Assembly (NCBI GenBank): GCA_000442125.1
Contig: KE546975.1
Span: 1,054,001 to 1,118,000, forward strand
Length of the DNA: 64,000 nucleotides
Origin: Opeltia flavorubescens
Lineage: Eukaryota; Ascomycota; Lecanoromycetes; Teloschistales; Teloschistaceae
Direction of reading: 5' to 3'
The notes below the pieces were generated by a model. It was not told the DNA's origin and searched no databases. It saw only the letters and a program-made list of their open reading frames with translations. This document shows positions 45,618 to 57,231 of this stretch, one piece after another. Both the position numbers and the translations under genes were made by a program. How positions within the stretch are numbered: position 1 is the stretch's first letter; every line of letters starts with the position of its first letter.

Positions 45618-47202
45618 TCACACCGCCCTCGCTGCTTCCCCTCCACCTGATTCCAAGGCTTGCTGCCTCGCCTTCCCTTTGCCGATACCACCAAGCCCGA
45701 CTCCCATTCTCTGGGCTACATATCGTTGCGCAACAACGCCCACGCCTAAGGAGAGTGTTTCTTCTATCCATTCCGCAACCCATTCTCGGGGATCAACACC
45801 ACCGGATTCAACGATCTCTGCGATTTCTGGTGGAAGCTTTGATTCTGGCGAGTCTGATGGGATAGCAGATGCATCAAGCCATTCGATCCACTTCCGAGGC
45901 AGCGTCTGTGTGATGGTACTGAAAGTAATTCCATGGATGGGATCATGGAGGTAGATAGCAAATACCGTCAGATCATCTGGCTCTTCTTCCGGGTCCACCA
46001 TTCCTGTATCGCTTTTCTCCTTGGGTGACTCCCCAAACAGAGCTTTATCGGCTTGGTGCTCAACGGCCTGGATCGACAGAAAGATGTCGCTGCTGCGGAC
46101 AGGATTACTCTCACTTAAGACCTCGGTCGCTTGCTGTGCTGCTTTCTCCAGACCTCCTCTCGAATTGTAGAAATCGTTGGCGTATGATTCGGCGCTTACT
46201 TTGCCAAGCTTTGTGCCTTCAACAAGACCTTTGACGGCTCCAAGGTTTCTTGTTTCCGTTGACTGCCTCCACCAAGGGCCGTCACTCCAGCCGCTGCTAC
46301 CGGACCCTGTGAAGCCAGCTGCATCTGATCCTCGGCGACGAGATGATTCTTGACCGCGTTGAATCACCATGAGTTCGCCGCCTTCTACCTGAGCCATGAC
46401 GCGAGAGAAGGTGTTGTAGATGAGTGGATCTAGTGAGGGATAGCCGACAATATCATGGGTGATATGGATCTGAAGACGTTCATGAGAAGATATGGGCGGT
46501 GCAATGGTATGGAGGATATTCGTAAAGGTCGGCAAAGCTCGTGAGCGAAGCTCACCGCCTGAGGAGTAACCTCGTCAGCCGAAAAGACCAAAGTCCCCCA
46601 GTTGTAACCGTCAACATACCCAGGCCTCGTAAAGCTCCAACATTACCCTTCACCTGTTCGGCCCATCGCTGCGCTTCCTCGTTATGCTGTATTTCTTTTG
46701 CCAGAGCTTCTGCTTGCTTCACAGCAGCGCTGGCTGTTGCAAAGATACCACCCCACCAGCCACCACCTGAGCTCTGAGCTTGGGTTGTTTGCGGGGTGAC
46801 TGTAGTTTGTTTTTCCGGTTCCGGCTCCGCTTCATTGTCGGTTGCAGGGGTGAAGCTGGTGTGGAAAGACCTGGAGCTTTCCGCCGACTTTCTGGGTGGG
46901 GCTTTCTCTTCACTCGATCGAGCACCGTCATTTGAAGGAGGCGTGTTGAATCCGGTGCGCCGTGGTGAGGCTTTGGATGATTGAGTGGTTGTGGAAGAAG
47001 CTAGTCGAGGAGTATGCGGTCTGCTAGTGGGTCGTTGTCGTTCAGGGAGGGCAAGCTCAGGGAAAAGGTCCGCTTCCGGGGCAGTGGATGTTGGAGGAGC
47101 AGGTTTTGAGGCTTGTGAAGTCACATTTGTATCATCGACGCCGAGATCTCCTACCAAAGCGAGAAGATCTTCGTCAGTTGGTCTTGCTGGTTTGCCGGAC
47201 AT
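45618..47202 (-). CDS. MTC1: Maintenance of telomere capping protein 1 (MTC1) family
   Basis: Exons 47202-46620 and 46558-45618 (507 aa), with a 61-nt intron. It begins MSGKPARPTDEDLLALVGDLG, then a Ser/Thr/Pro-rich linker. A core starts at SGGGWWGGIFATASAAVKQA and continues across the intron to FTNILHTIAPPISSHERLQ. It ends WVAEWIEETLSLGVGVVAQRYVAQRMG. These phrases match the fungal MTC1 (DUF5427) family. Yeast Mtc1 is cytosolic/Golgi-associated and was named from a genetic interaction with cdc13; its molecular role is unclear. Full-length and intact. Confidence 0.9.
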
Positions 47203-47821
47203 TATGGATTTACTAATGTGTTTTGTCTATGCTGTAAATAAAGCGGAGTACCAAGCTTGGACGTGAAGTCGAAATTGATTACTAATCAGCTTCTTCACCT
47301 CCACCATTAATATCCAGGCCCTGTGAAATCATATACATGCTTCTAGTTCTCATAGCGATACAATGGACACATGAAAACGATATATAGATTGACCTTGATC
47401 GTCTACAGTCTTGTCATGAACTTTTGCTACTTTCCCTTTACCATTTCCATTCAGTATAAACTATGATTGATAAACTAGACGGCAAGATCAGTTATATGGC
47501 TGCTCGAATTCTCTTATTGTCTTGCTTTCCTCGTATATTTTCTACATGTCAACGATCATGACCCTAAGATGCCGTTCCTGCTGTTGTCCAACTTCTCGTC
47601 AATATGCTGCGCTATTATTCGCACAAAGTAATGGCTCAATAGACACGCTAAATGTTCTTCAATTTTCCCTATTGTCGTTGGAATCTCGAATTGTATATAC
47701 GTCCGTTTCATCACTTCATCATTTCTTTTTACTCTCACTCTCTTCATCAAATTCATCTACTTTCACTGCTATATCCACAGACTTTTTCCAACCAGCAATT
47801 TCATTCCTAACATTATTCACC
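47203..47821. other. MTC1 promoter and spacer
   Basis: These 619 bases are A/T-rich and open on the plus strand over the last 300 nt, without protein-like codon use. No clear gene is seen. Confidence 0.45.
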
Positions 47822-48634
47822 ATGTCAAAAGCATCTTCACCTGCTGTATGAAGCCTGATCTCATCTAATTCCTTCTTCACCTGGTAACTGATCCGTCCAA
47901 AGCCCGCTCCTACCACCACTTTCTCCCTTCTCACTGCGCTGGTCGCAGAATCTACAGAGGTCGATTTCCACATCGTCAGTGTTCCTTCTTCTTCCAATTT
48001 CTTCTTTGTTTGTCCAAGCGATGATTAAATACCTCCATAGCGAGGCCTCGTCCTCATCCAACCCTTCAACTCTTCTTCTTTCTCCGCCTACACCACCATA
48101 GGTACTCCCGCCACCTACTTCTCCGCCACCGATGTCTCCCCCGACCTCAAATTCCTCCTCCGCCGTGCGCCCACCTTCCTCAAGACCGATCGCAACGGCA
48201 ACCAAAGAATCATCAAAGCGGGGATATACCTGGACAGCCTACCGGCCGATATCCCACGGCCGAAGCTTACCCGAGTCAAAGCCGCTGAAGCGAAAGTTGC
48301 TGCCCCGGTGATGGTGACATCCGCGATAGCAACTGCGACGAGGGGGCGGAAGCCTGGGAAGAAGTCGGCATGGGCAACCAGGGAGAAAACGACGAAGAAG
48401 GAGAAGAAGACGCGGGAGCTGGCTCCTGTAGCTCCTCAAGACACCCAAAAGCCTGGAGTTTCGGTGAATGGAGCAGGCGGACGGCCTAAGGGCCTCGAGA
48501 TTAACATGATGCCGGGGGCATTCATGCCGGCTGGGGAGCGGGGCAGCCGACCCAAAAAGCGGCCAGCAAGATTCGACGGTGAAGTGGAAGAGGCGGCTGA
48601 GGTCAAAAAGAGGAAGGGTAGCGCTTGTCTATAA
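47822..48634 (+). CDS. Small basic protein of unknown function (gene model uncertain)
   Basis: The strong part is the frame 48041-48634. Its C-rich third positions and text (ATYFSATDVSPDLKFLLRRA, FLKTDRNGNQRIIKAGIYLD, then Lys/Arg-rich stretches with KPGKKSAW and RPKKRPARFDG) look like a real coding exon, probably nuclear. The frame is closed on the 5' side by a stop overlapping a good acceptor (TCCATAG at 48034-48040). The likeliest first exon is 47822-47845 (MSKASSPA, with CACC before the ATG), which joins in phase across a 195-nt intron to give 205 aa. A middle exon cannot be excluded. I do not recognise the family. Confidence 0.45.
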
Positions 48635-48900
48635 AATTTCATTCTCACTTTTTTGGATGTCGTTGACCCTTATTACACTTGGGTGCATCATTTCTGAGAA
48701 TAGTCACATTTCACAATTGAAAGAGACACTTGAGCACATGTATATATTGGATCCTCTACCATGAATGACGTATCCACATGTAATAATTTTGTCCTACCAG
48801 AAGTAAGAGCTAGTCATGTCGTGAGCATAACAAGTAGACGGATGATCTCCGTCGTAATTAGAAGAAGAAAACATATAGGCCTGTAAGAGAAACCCAAAGT

Positions 48901-51184
48901 CTACTGCACCATCTCCTGCCTCAGCTTACTCGGATCCTGTCCTTTGCCTCTTCTACCTAGAAGTGTCGCATTATCTAGGCTCAGCTCAAATGCACCACGA
49001 TTCTTCTTAACCTGTTGCTTTGCCGCCGCGGCGACTTGCGGACTGTGCTGTCCATACCCTTGTTGCTGGTTCGACCTTGGCGCCGCGGCTTGTCTTGCTT
49101 GCGCAGCTGCGCTCGGCTTGCCGAGATTGGTCTGCCGCATTTGTTGCTCAACGCTGCTCACATCAGCGGCTCCACCTTGTGGTTTGGGTAACTTTGAAGG
49201 AGGATTCTGTTGATATTGAGGGATGTTGGACATGAGGGTGTCATCATCGTAGTCCTGGTCGTCCTCGTCTTCGGCTAGCGGGTTCAGGCCGCCAGCTCCA
49301 CGATAACCTTGCTTGAAGTTCTTTCGTCTCTTCCCCTCTTCTTCCTGGCGATGGACGGCGTAGCTGACATCAAACACTTCCCGAAGATTGACGGCACCTG
49401 GTGAACGGAAGTCGACACGCCTGTGACCGCCACCTGGTGTTTGAAGCAATTGAGCTGACAAAGCCTCTGGAGTAATTTGTTGTTCTCCATGCTTCTGACT
49501 TCCAAAGTCATAATCTCTTTGACGCGTGTACAAGGGGGTGGCAAGAGGCGGGGCATCGGCAGCTGCGTAGGTCTCTTCCTTGCTTTGCCTGATCCACGGA
49601 TGATTTAGGAATTGGCTAATTGTGTAACGTCTTTCTGGGTCGACAGTTAGGAGATGCGAGACCAAATCCTGGGCAGACTTTGATATGTCATCCCACCATG
49701 GTGAAAGGAAAGTGTATTGCCCTCTGGCAACCTTCTCGGTGAGGACCTGTATGCTCTCATCGTAGAATGGGGGAAATCCGCAAAGAAGCGTATACAAAAC
49801 ACAGCCAAGAGCCCACATGTCGACGCTTTTCGAATAGCGCTCATCTTTGACTATTTCCGGTGCGGTGTAGCCGACAGTCCCACAAGGCGTCATGGTTTGG
49901 CTATCCCAGATGACTTTTGATAGGCCGAAGTCGGCTATCTTGATGGTGCCAATTCCACCGGATCCCATTCCTGGAACGAATTCTCCTTCGTCCGCCTTGT
50001 CTTCGTCCTCGGGGCCTTTCGGCTTCGGATGCTTGGTAGGAATGAAGGGTGCCGGGTAAAAGAGGAGATTTTCGGGTTTAATATCCCTGCCGAAGGTTAG
50101 GATCACGACTGGTATTTAAGCATACGAAGTGTCTTACCGGTGAACTACGCCAGCATCTTCGTGTAGATATTCCAGAGCTTTTGCAACCTGAACTATGACA
50201 TGACGACTTAAGTCTTCGCTGAAGTACGTTAAACGGACAATCTGGTGGAAGAGCTCACCCCCCGGGCAAAGCTCGAGGACGATGTAGTAATATTGTCGTG
50301 ATTCAGAGAAATCGTGAAGTTTGACGATGTTGGGATGGTCTATTTGTCGCATAATCTGCACCTCTTTCAAGATGTTCGCTCTCTATACGCGTAGAGCCCG
50401 ACATCAGCACACTTCTAGACCAACCAAATTCACATTACGACGCCAATGCATGGAAAGGTTCGGATATACGGAACGGCCAAACGCACCTCCACAACCTTTG
50501 GTTGCTTCTTGAAATCCGGATGTAGGTGGGCGTCGGCCTATGGCAAGTATTGGTAAAGTGCGTGAAAGACGCAAAAGCAGTAACGGTCAAGGAAATCCGC
50601 GGCGGACGACAAAATCATGGGCGACAAAAGAAATGGATGAGGCTTGCTCGACCTACCTGACTGGAATTCATCTCGAACTTCCTCACGACCTTGATTGCGA
50701 CCTCACCCGTCTGGCCAGTGCTATCTTTAGCGCGATAGACGTTGCTGAAAGCACCATCACCCATCTTCTCCAGCAATATCCAGCGTTCCAAGCCCGGATA
50801 CTTGGGCAATTTGCCCTTGCTTTCCCTCTCCTCGGCTACAATTCGCTCAATGACGCTCGGATCCAAATCTTTGGTTCTGTCTTGAAACTTTTGCTTGTCT
50901 CCCGCAGCTTTCGCGGCAGCTCCTCCCGCTTGAGCGGCAACATTGCGGTTGTCGACATTAGCAGCCGAAAAGTCGCCGCCTGGCACGTTGCCATGTTGCA
51001 GTGGCTTATGGTCAAGGACGTTGGGATCACTGTTTGCATAATGGTTCTGAGGAGGGGGAGGTGGTGGTTGGTATCGCTGCTGCTGAGCGTTCACCGGTGA
51101 GACGTTTGTCGTGGGATCCCCATGGACATTCCTAGCTTGCTTTCCATGGCGTATAAAGTTCTTGAGATTCTGTATAGTCGACAT
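48901..51184 (-). CDS. SRK1: Srk1/Rck2-type MAPK-activated Ser/Thr kinase
   Basis: Exons 51184-50657, 50537-50487, 50382-50138 and 50086-48901 (669 aa). A Gln/Pro/Ala-rich N-terminus (to about 130) precedes a kinase domain: GDGAFSNVY loop, VAIK with Lys165, VVHRDIKPEN (Arg275, Asp276), an acidic insert of about 35 residues, ADFG (Asp327), and TPCGTVGYTAPE. After the domain come Pro/Gln-rich segments and a basic tail (KNRGAFELSLDNATLLGRR). It is CaMK-group, and the insert and flanks match fission yeast Srk1 and budding yeast Rck2, which are phosphorylated by the stress MAPK Sty1/Hog1 and restrain translation and Cdc25. Exon 2 is only 51 nt but carries the conserved ADAHLHPDFKKQPKVVE, so the model is firm. 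Confidence 0.94.
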
Positions 51185-52640
51185 TGTAATGTTGGGCTGG
51201 TACGAGATGAGCTGGGCTGATTGCTGATGCGGTTATGAGGAAGCAAGTCTCTCCACCGAGAGAGAGGTAGAGAAAGAAGCGAGTCGACGAACAATAGCGT
51301 GGAAATGTACACGCTCAGAAATGGACAGATGATAGTCAAAGAGGGAAGTGATATTCAGCAATAATTGATCGGCGATGCCAGGATGACGCTTGACGGCAGC
51401 AGGGTTTTAGGCTGGGATTTCGACTCGACTTGCCTCGTTCCCTTGGCAGGTTGAGAGGCTGCGACCTTGACAATACTGAGTGAATCAGTACTCCGATTCA
51501 GGCAGGCAAGGGAAAGACGATTTGGGGAGTGCAGGATATTCACGGCTTTGGTGAAGTACAGTGAGTGTGTAAAATGGTCCGCAAAATTAAGTCTGGGTAT
51601 TTCAAGGTGAGGTGCGTCTACAGCTGCTGGATGACGTAAGTAGCTGCAACCACGAGGAATTCGTCCATACTGTAATTGGCTAAGGCTGTTTCTCTTCAAA
51701 ATGGGCTACTTCAAGGTGGGCACAGGCATGTGATACGTTTCGTGTTACCGATAGTACATCGTAGTAATTTGAAATGGAAGGATAGATACGATGGTTTGTT
51801 ACCAATTTACGGTCAAGGGTCCTCTCTTGATAATCAAGGTGGCAAAATAATATGGTATAGCTCGGAATGAAGCTCCTGGTGATCTATCTACCTACTACTA
51901 TCGCAGAAGCAAGTATCTTTCTCAATGATATGCTATTGACAAGATTCCAAAGGTTTATGGATGGCAATCGGGGTAATAAATTCTGATCAAAGCTGGTGAG
52001 CCTGAAGATAATGATTGAGAGAGGCTATGATGCAGGCACACCACCTTAGCTTAGGCGGCGGAAGACGGCTATTGTTAGCGTGATTTCATGTCGTCCTCTC
52101 GTCCTGTGAGTGTCTCCCGCGTAGGGACCATTCACCTTCGAAGGTTTGCTTCGCTCGGCGGTGCTGAAGCCCATGCAGTCTTTTCAGCCCACGAAAATCT
52201 ATTCGCGAAGTCTATGAAACTGACACACTGGATTACCGTGTCACAGCAGGTCCTTGCAGCGCCCACTACTTCCACGTCACCAGAGCAGGCGCACAACTCC
52301 GTCCTAGACTCCAGCCTCCATCAGATCAATCAACCCTTTAGCCCTGCATGCTTTCTTACCACTGCAACTCATATTTCACAATCTAGGCCCTACCGCGAAA
52401 GAGCGAATCCTGGCTACATAATTCGGCTATCCGCCAGGAACTGTGTCAAGCGCAGTCAAAGTTTCAACTTAGGATCATATATCTCTCGGTCGTTGGTGCG
52501 ATGGCAAATTTCCCATGATATGGCACATGATATCCGTGGTATCTGTTGGTTAAAGAGCGCCAAAAACCCTTCAGACCTAATTCAGACCCTTTCAAGACCT
52601 TATTTCCGGTGAAGGCTCAGAGTCAAGAAGTTCGTTAAGG
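51185..52640. other. Divergent promoter region, no certain gene
   Basis: These 1.46 kb separate the kinase and the next gene. A 174-codon frame (52088-52612) ends 28 nt before the next start. Its composition is not convincing, so it may be a long leader or chance. Confidence 0.5.
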
Positions 52641-55484
52641 ATGCCTGGAAAGGAGATGACAATTTCTATGGGCCCAGTAGCGCAACATAACCTGCCTTTG
52701 TTCAAAACTCACAAAACATTGCCAAAGCGAAGGGCAGTCTCATCTGATGTCGAACATATCTCGGCTGCTATTCCAAGGGTGCGGAACCACGACCTTGAAC
52801 GCGAAGGATATTCTTCATCAGAGCGAATACGTTCTTGGATTCCAGAGCCGTCTAGTGTCCAAACGGTCCCAGATCACGGTCTGCCGCTCACCCCGCCCTT
52901 GAATGCGGCCGAAAAAGTGAACGGAATGATACACTCCGAGCGTTGGTTGAACGGCCTGAATGGTGACTACACCTCAACGCGTACAGCCAGCTCTGGGATT
53001 ACGACCCCGATATTGAAGCGAAGCCCCCCAACTCCTGAGACTACACCTCCAAAAGTAGATCAGCACACATACGTGGACCACGAAACATCTGATCTGCGGC
53101 TCCCTTCCACCCACACGGAGTCATTTGAGACTGCCCGGGAAAACCAAACATCAGATGAGGACATTGACCAACCGAATTCACCTTCCTTACGTCCCGCGCG
53201 GCAGAAATGGCTGCAAAGAGCAGGGCACACAAGACCGAAGAGCATCGGATTAGGTCTGGGCCTGGAATTGGAAGACGTGGAAACAACACCAACGGAGGTA
53301 GCGATAAAATCTCCATCGAATAATGAAGAACTTATTTCCTTCGACGGCATTTGGCATGGTGCAACACCTGAAATGGAAGCTGTCAGGGGCGGTGCTGATC
53401 TAACTTATCGTTCAGAGCTGAAGAGACGCTTACCGAAGAGGTCTCATATTTCCGACCAATTGCTGGAGACTCCATTAGTTGCGGAAGCAAGCACACCCTC
53501 TTCTGCCACGCATTCATTAGGCTTAGGACAAGGGGTAAACCAAGATCGTCAATCTCCGCCGCACGCTTCAACAAAAGAATATGCAGAAAGGATACGATGG
53601 CCTTTCCAGGATGACCATTTTGACATTGGAAGGAAGCTACGTGAGAATGATGATCGTCGCTTTTCGCAGATCTCAGGAACTTCCACCACGGTAGAAGCTG
53701 CGATATATAGCACGCCTCCAAGCCGCAGGAAGACTTTACGGCACAGCTCGAAATTTACTGATCTCAATTCCGCCAATGTCAAATCTGAACGTGAGCGCCA
53801 CGGTTTGGAGAAACAAAGTCATCTACCGCTCCTTCGGAATCCAAGAAGCCCCAAGGGTGGGCAAAGAGCACCGTTTGAAACAGGCATACATGGTGCAGAT
53901 AATAGCATACCACCTGTGCAAAAGCAGGATAAAATACCGGTAATTGTGATTCCTCAACGCACCTCTTCCCTGGGTTCAAAGTTTCCTTATGTTCGATCTC
54001 TGAGAAGGGTAAAGGCGCTTACGTTTTTTGCATCACAGTCCCCGCGACCGACCACAGCTCCCGAGGATGCTGTTGGGTATTTTGATCTCCAACAACGAGA
54101 CCGCCGAACCGTGTCCGCCTACGTCTCGACCTCTTTATCAACAGAGGAGAAGAAGACCGTCCCGAAAGCCCCTGTAGCCAATTCACCACCTGACCCTTCA
54201 TCTTCTGCTAACGGAATGAAGAACACATCCGCAGCGAATTTGAACGGCTCTGGCAGCAGAGATTCGATTAGTCCACCTGCGATGCGGCAAAGCCAAAACG
54301 GATATCATTCTACTGAAACCCCAAACGCCGGCATTGCCAGTCCCGAGGAGGGAAGTAACGGAGACTGGTCGGCTTTGCGACCGCGCTCATCTCTCGTCAC
54401 CCCATTCTCTCTTCGCTCAGCTCGTTCTTCGACACCTGGTACCTTGGAAGTCAACGAAGCAACAGCGATTAGTATCTATCCACATACCAACAAATCCATT
54501 TTGGTGGTCCAACACGCCCCCCAACGTAACTCTCGACCGGCGGGACATTCTGCAATCATCGCCTCGAATGCTAAATTTGCCATCCCTGCTGGGTCCGTCC
54601 CGCCACCCGTCATACACGAACCTCGTCAACTACTTGATTCTCCACTCCAGAACCCCCGCTCGCCTCCAGAACCGCCAGACTTCAAGATTATTCCCCCAAC
54701 TCCTGCGAACCTGACCGACATAACTAGCCCTGATCGCCCAAAAGTATCGCCGTCCGAGCAACCACCGAGACGTCGTCTTAGCACCCGCGTGAAGCAAGCT
54801 TTCTCTAATCGACGTTATAGCGATGTCTTTGTTGCCCCGATTACGCGGCCCTTCTCACTCGCCCGTCGCAGTACCGTCACCGGCGCCAGGCGCGCCAGTA
54901 CTGGTATCGACCTCGAAAGAAATCTTCATCCCTCATGGCGACCTCGCGCATTCTGGGACTCTAAAGATGGCGAAAGTGACAGCGACAGTGACTTCGGCAA
55001 CGATGGCTTTTTAGTGGGTAATTCCTTGGGCATGCCGACCGAAGGCGTCAAAACATTCGATCCGCCCAGGCGTAGAGCAAGTCTGTCCCGCAAGTTTGGT
55101 TCTCTTCGCTTGCCACGGCATAGGAGAATCGTATCCGAACCTCAACCTCATGCGGATGACTTCTATGATGATGGAGTAATTCCTGACCCAACGCCACCTC
55201 GTAGATCCGACAACAATAGAAATCTAGGGTTGAGGCATAAGACTGCAAAGTTTTATCGCAGAGGTAAACACGACAATGCGAGTTACGAATTCATCCAGCC
55301 GCAATATGCTCAGGAGGGTCCTGGAAACGGAGGCGATCATGGAGTACCGAGATTGGGGTATCAGGTTCAATTTGTGCCGTTCAGGGGGTTGGCGGATAAG
55401 GTAAAGGAGAAACGAGAAGAAGCGAGGAGGGAGAAAGTGAGGCAGAAGCTGAAAGGGAGTATTGACGTCTTGAGAGGGGTTTGA
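52641..55484 (+). CDS. Large disordered fungal protein of unknown function
   Basis: One 947-codon frame without introns. It is mostly low-complexity, Ser/Pro/Arg-rich sequence with many S/T-P sites (LPLTPPLN, PPTPETTPP, DFKIIPPTPAN). Short conserved-looking patches include WLQRAGHTRPKSIGLGLGLE, RRRLSTRVKQAFSNRRYSDV and, at the C-terminus, GYQVQFVPFRGLADKVKEK followed by a charged helix. The patches suggest phospho-regulation and peptide docking. No enzymatic or DNA-binding domain is seen. The start is the first ATG of the frame after a stop at about 52577; an upstream exon is possible. Coding is supported by uninterrupted length. Confidence 0.75.
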   Translation: MPGKEMTISMGPVAQHNLPLFKTHKTLPKRRAVSSDVEHISAAIPRVRNHDLEREGYSSSERIRSWIPEPSSVQTVPDHGLPLTPPLNAAEKVNGMIHSERWLNGLNGDYTSTRTASSGITTPILKRSPPTPETTPPKVDQHTYVDHETSDLRLPSTHTESFETARENQTSDEDIDQPNSPSLRPARQKWLQRAGHTRPKSIGLGLGLELEDVETTPTEVAIKSPSNNEELISFDGIWHGATPEMEAVRGGADLTYRSELKRRLPKRSHISDQLLETPLVAEASTPSSATHSLGLGQGVNQDRQSPPHASTKEYAERIRWPFQDDHFDIGRKLRENDDRRFSQISGTSTTVEAAIYSTPPSRRKTLRHSSKFTDLNSANVKSERERHGLEKQSHLPLLRNPRSPKGGQRAPFETGIHGADNSIPPVQKQDKIPVIVIPQRTSSLGSKFPYVRSLRRVKALTFFASQSPRPTTAPEDAVGYFDLQQRDRRTVSAYVSTSLSTEEKKTVPKAPVANSPPDPSSSANGMKNTSAANLNGSGSRDSISPPAMRQSQNGYHSTETPNAGIASPEEGSNGDWSALRPRSSLVTPFSLRSARSSTPGTLEVNEATAISIYPHTNKSILVVQHAPQRNSRPAGHSAIIASNAKFAIPAGSVPPPVIHEPRQLLDSPLQNPRSPPEPPDFKIIPPTPANLTDITSPDRPKVSPSEQPPRRRLSTRVKQAFSNRRYSDVFVAPITRPFSLARRSTVTGARRASTGIDLERNLHPSWRPRAFWDSKDGESDSDSDFGNDGFLVGNSLGMPTEGVKTFDPPRRRASLSRKFGSLRLPRHRRIVSEPQPHADDFYDDGVIPDPTPPRRSDNNRNLGLRHKTAKFYRRGKHDNASYEFIQPQYAQEGPGNGGDHGVPRLGYQVQFVPFRGLADKVKEKREEARREKVRQKLKGSIDVLRGV

Positions 55485-56178
55485 CTCCAAATTTTAGCAG
55501 GGACGAAAAAAGAATGAAATGCGGATCAGCGAAGCCAGGAGGATATGAATTGGAAAAAGATTTTACAGCTATCCAGATGCAGGACACGGATGTTGGTCTG
55601 CACAGCTAGGGCGTTTGGGAACAAGCCTTTTTTTGCTCAAGCGTTATGTATACTAGACGACGATTTGATGATGGCCATGACTTGATGTCGGCGATGATGA
55701 AGCGATTATTTAGCGTAACGGAGCATGCGATTCTTCAATTAATCAAGTCGATCCGCTGGCCGGTCTGTTGTCTTCGACGTATCAAAGTACGGGGAAGCGT
55801 GAAATCGTCCCTCTTAAATTCTAATTGCAGTGTACGATTGAAAACGTGGGTTCTATTGCGAGATTGAACTTGGTTTCTTAATATGACGTCTTTGCGAATA
55901 AGTTGGCCGTCGTAGAGTTGATTCGAAGTATGTTGTGCAGGTCTTGATATGACCTTTCGAAATTGACCGGAAGCCCAACGTCTTGTCGACTGGGACATGA
56001 GACGATTACATGATTTGGTTGTCATTAAGCAATTGGCAAAGTGCGAGGGAGAGTGGAGTATCATGGGGATCAGCATTTCAATAGAGAATAGAAATTGGGT
56101 CTGCAAAGTTTGAAGAGCTTGCTCTGATTGGAATTTGGTATTTTCTGCAGAACTCCACTATCGCCAGATCAATGCCGC
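55485..56178. other. Convergent 3' spacer, no gene seen
   Basis: These 694 bases lie between the unknown gene (+) and the eS19 gene (-). They are A/T-rich with short frames only. Confidence 0.55.
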
Positions 56179-56995
56179 CTACTCGTCGTCCTCGTCATCG
56201 TCTGCCTGAACCGTCGATAAGGCAATACCTAGAAAAATGTCAGTTTAAAAAGTCCACAAAAATATCTCCTCGCCGCCTCAATAACGTCTTCTCATCCAGT
56301 AACCGTGATGCTTTGTAAGAAGTCTAGCAGAAATCCGGAGTTGACTCACGATCCAAATCTCGCTGTCCAGATTGTGTAATCCTCCTCCCGCCCTTATCAT
56401 CATCCTTCTCCAACACTCCGATCGCCTCTAGCGATCTCATGACATTTCGATCCACACTTCCGCTAGCATCGACGTGATGTGAAGGTCTCGAGCCACGGTT
56501 CTTGGTGCTGCCATGAACCTTGCGTAACCGGCCGACACCAACGGTTTTGCGAAGGTAGACGTGACGAGCGACGGCCGCAGCGCGGGTGTAGTACCTAATT
56601 TGGGGGACAAGGGTTAGTACCTAGACTGTGATTATCGTGACGGAAGATTTTGTACCAGTCGATGGATTGTGGGGGAAGTTCTTTGGCTGGAGAGGTTTTG
56701 ACTGTGTCGACCCAACCTAGTTTTCCCCAGAGCTCGTCAGAGATTGACACTGGAATGATGGGCTTCTTCACTAATTGACAAGCTGGACATACCAGGTACG
56801 GGCAACTTCCCTTGACGCTTTAGGAACGCTGAGTAGGCTTCGACGAATTTCTGCGCCTGGAGAGTTGTCTGATGTCAGTAGGAGGTTTTGCACAGGTCCA
56901 TTTCGAGAATTTGCCAAAGGCGACCAAGGACCAAGTACACCTCGAACAAGCAGGAAACTCACATCTACATCGCGAACACTCACACCGCCGGCCAT
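56179..56995 (-). CDS. RPS19: 40S ribosomal protein eS19
   Basis: Five exons: 56995-56963, 56856-56793, 56716-56656, 56594-56350 and 56228-56179 (150 aa). It starts MAGGVSVRDVD, joins AQKFVEAYSAFLKRQGKLPVPG, then WVDTVKTSPAKELPPQSIDWYY, VARHVYLRKTVGVGRLRKVHG, RPSHHVDASGSVDRNVM and an acidic DDDEDDE end. The text is near-identical to eukaryotic eS19, which is needed for 18S rRNA 3' maturation and small-subunit assembly. The intron after the eleventh codon is long (106 nt) and may be regulatory, as in many ribosomal protein genes. Confidence 0.97.
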
Positions 56996-57231
56996 GGTTA
57001 AGGTGACGTTTGCGACTGTGGTTTGTACGAGTACTTTTCGCTTTCGTGATCCTATCCACTATGAAGACGATTGTGTGGCTATAACTCGCTTAGCCTTATC
57101 CGAAAAAGCTTGGCTAGTCCATACCCAGTACCTAGTCTGAGCCCCTAAACCTTACTTGCGTGTCACAATCAGTCGCTTCATAAGAAAGCCGTGGGATTCT
57201 TCATTACAAGCCTAATGCAATTATTCTATTA

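Noticed and set aside
47719-47997. A 92-codon minus-strand frame with protein-like text (GAGFGRISYQVKKELDE)
   Set aside because: It overlaps the intron of the plus-strand small gene and no phase-compatible upstream exon could be joined. It is kept only as a doubt against that model.
52088-52612. 174-codon plus-strand frame before the disordered-protein gene
   Set aside because: No conserved text and no splice join into the next frame. It starts like a short exon (MSSSRP followed by GTGAGT) but no acceptor in phase was found.
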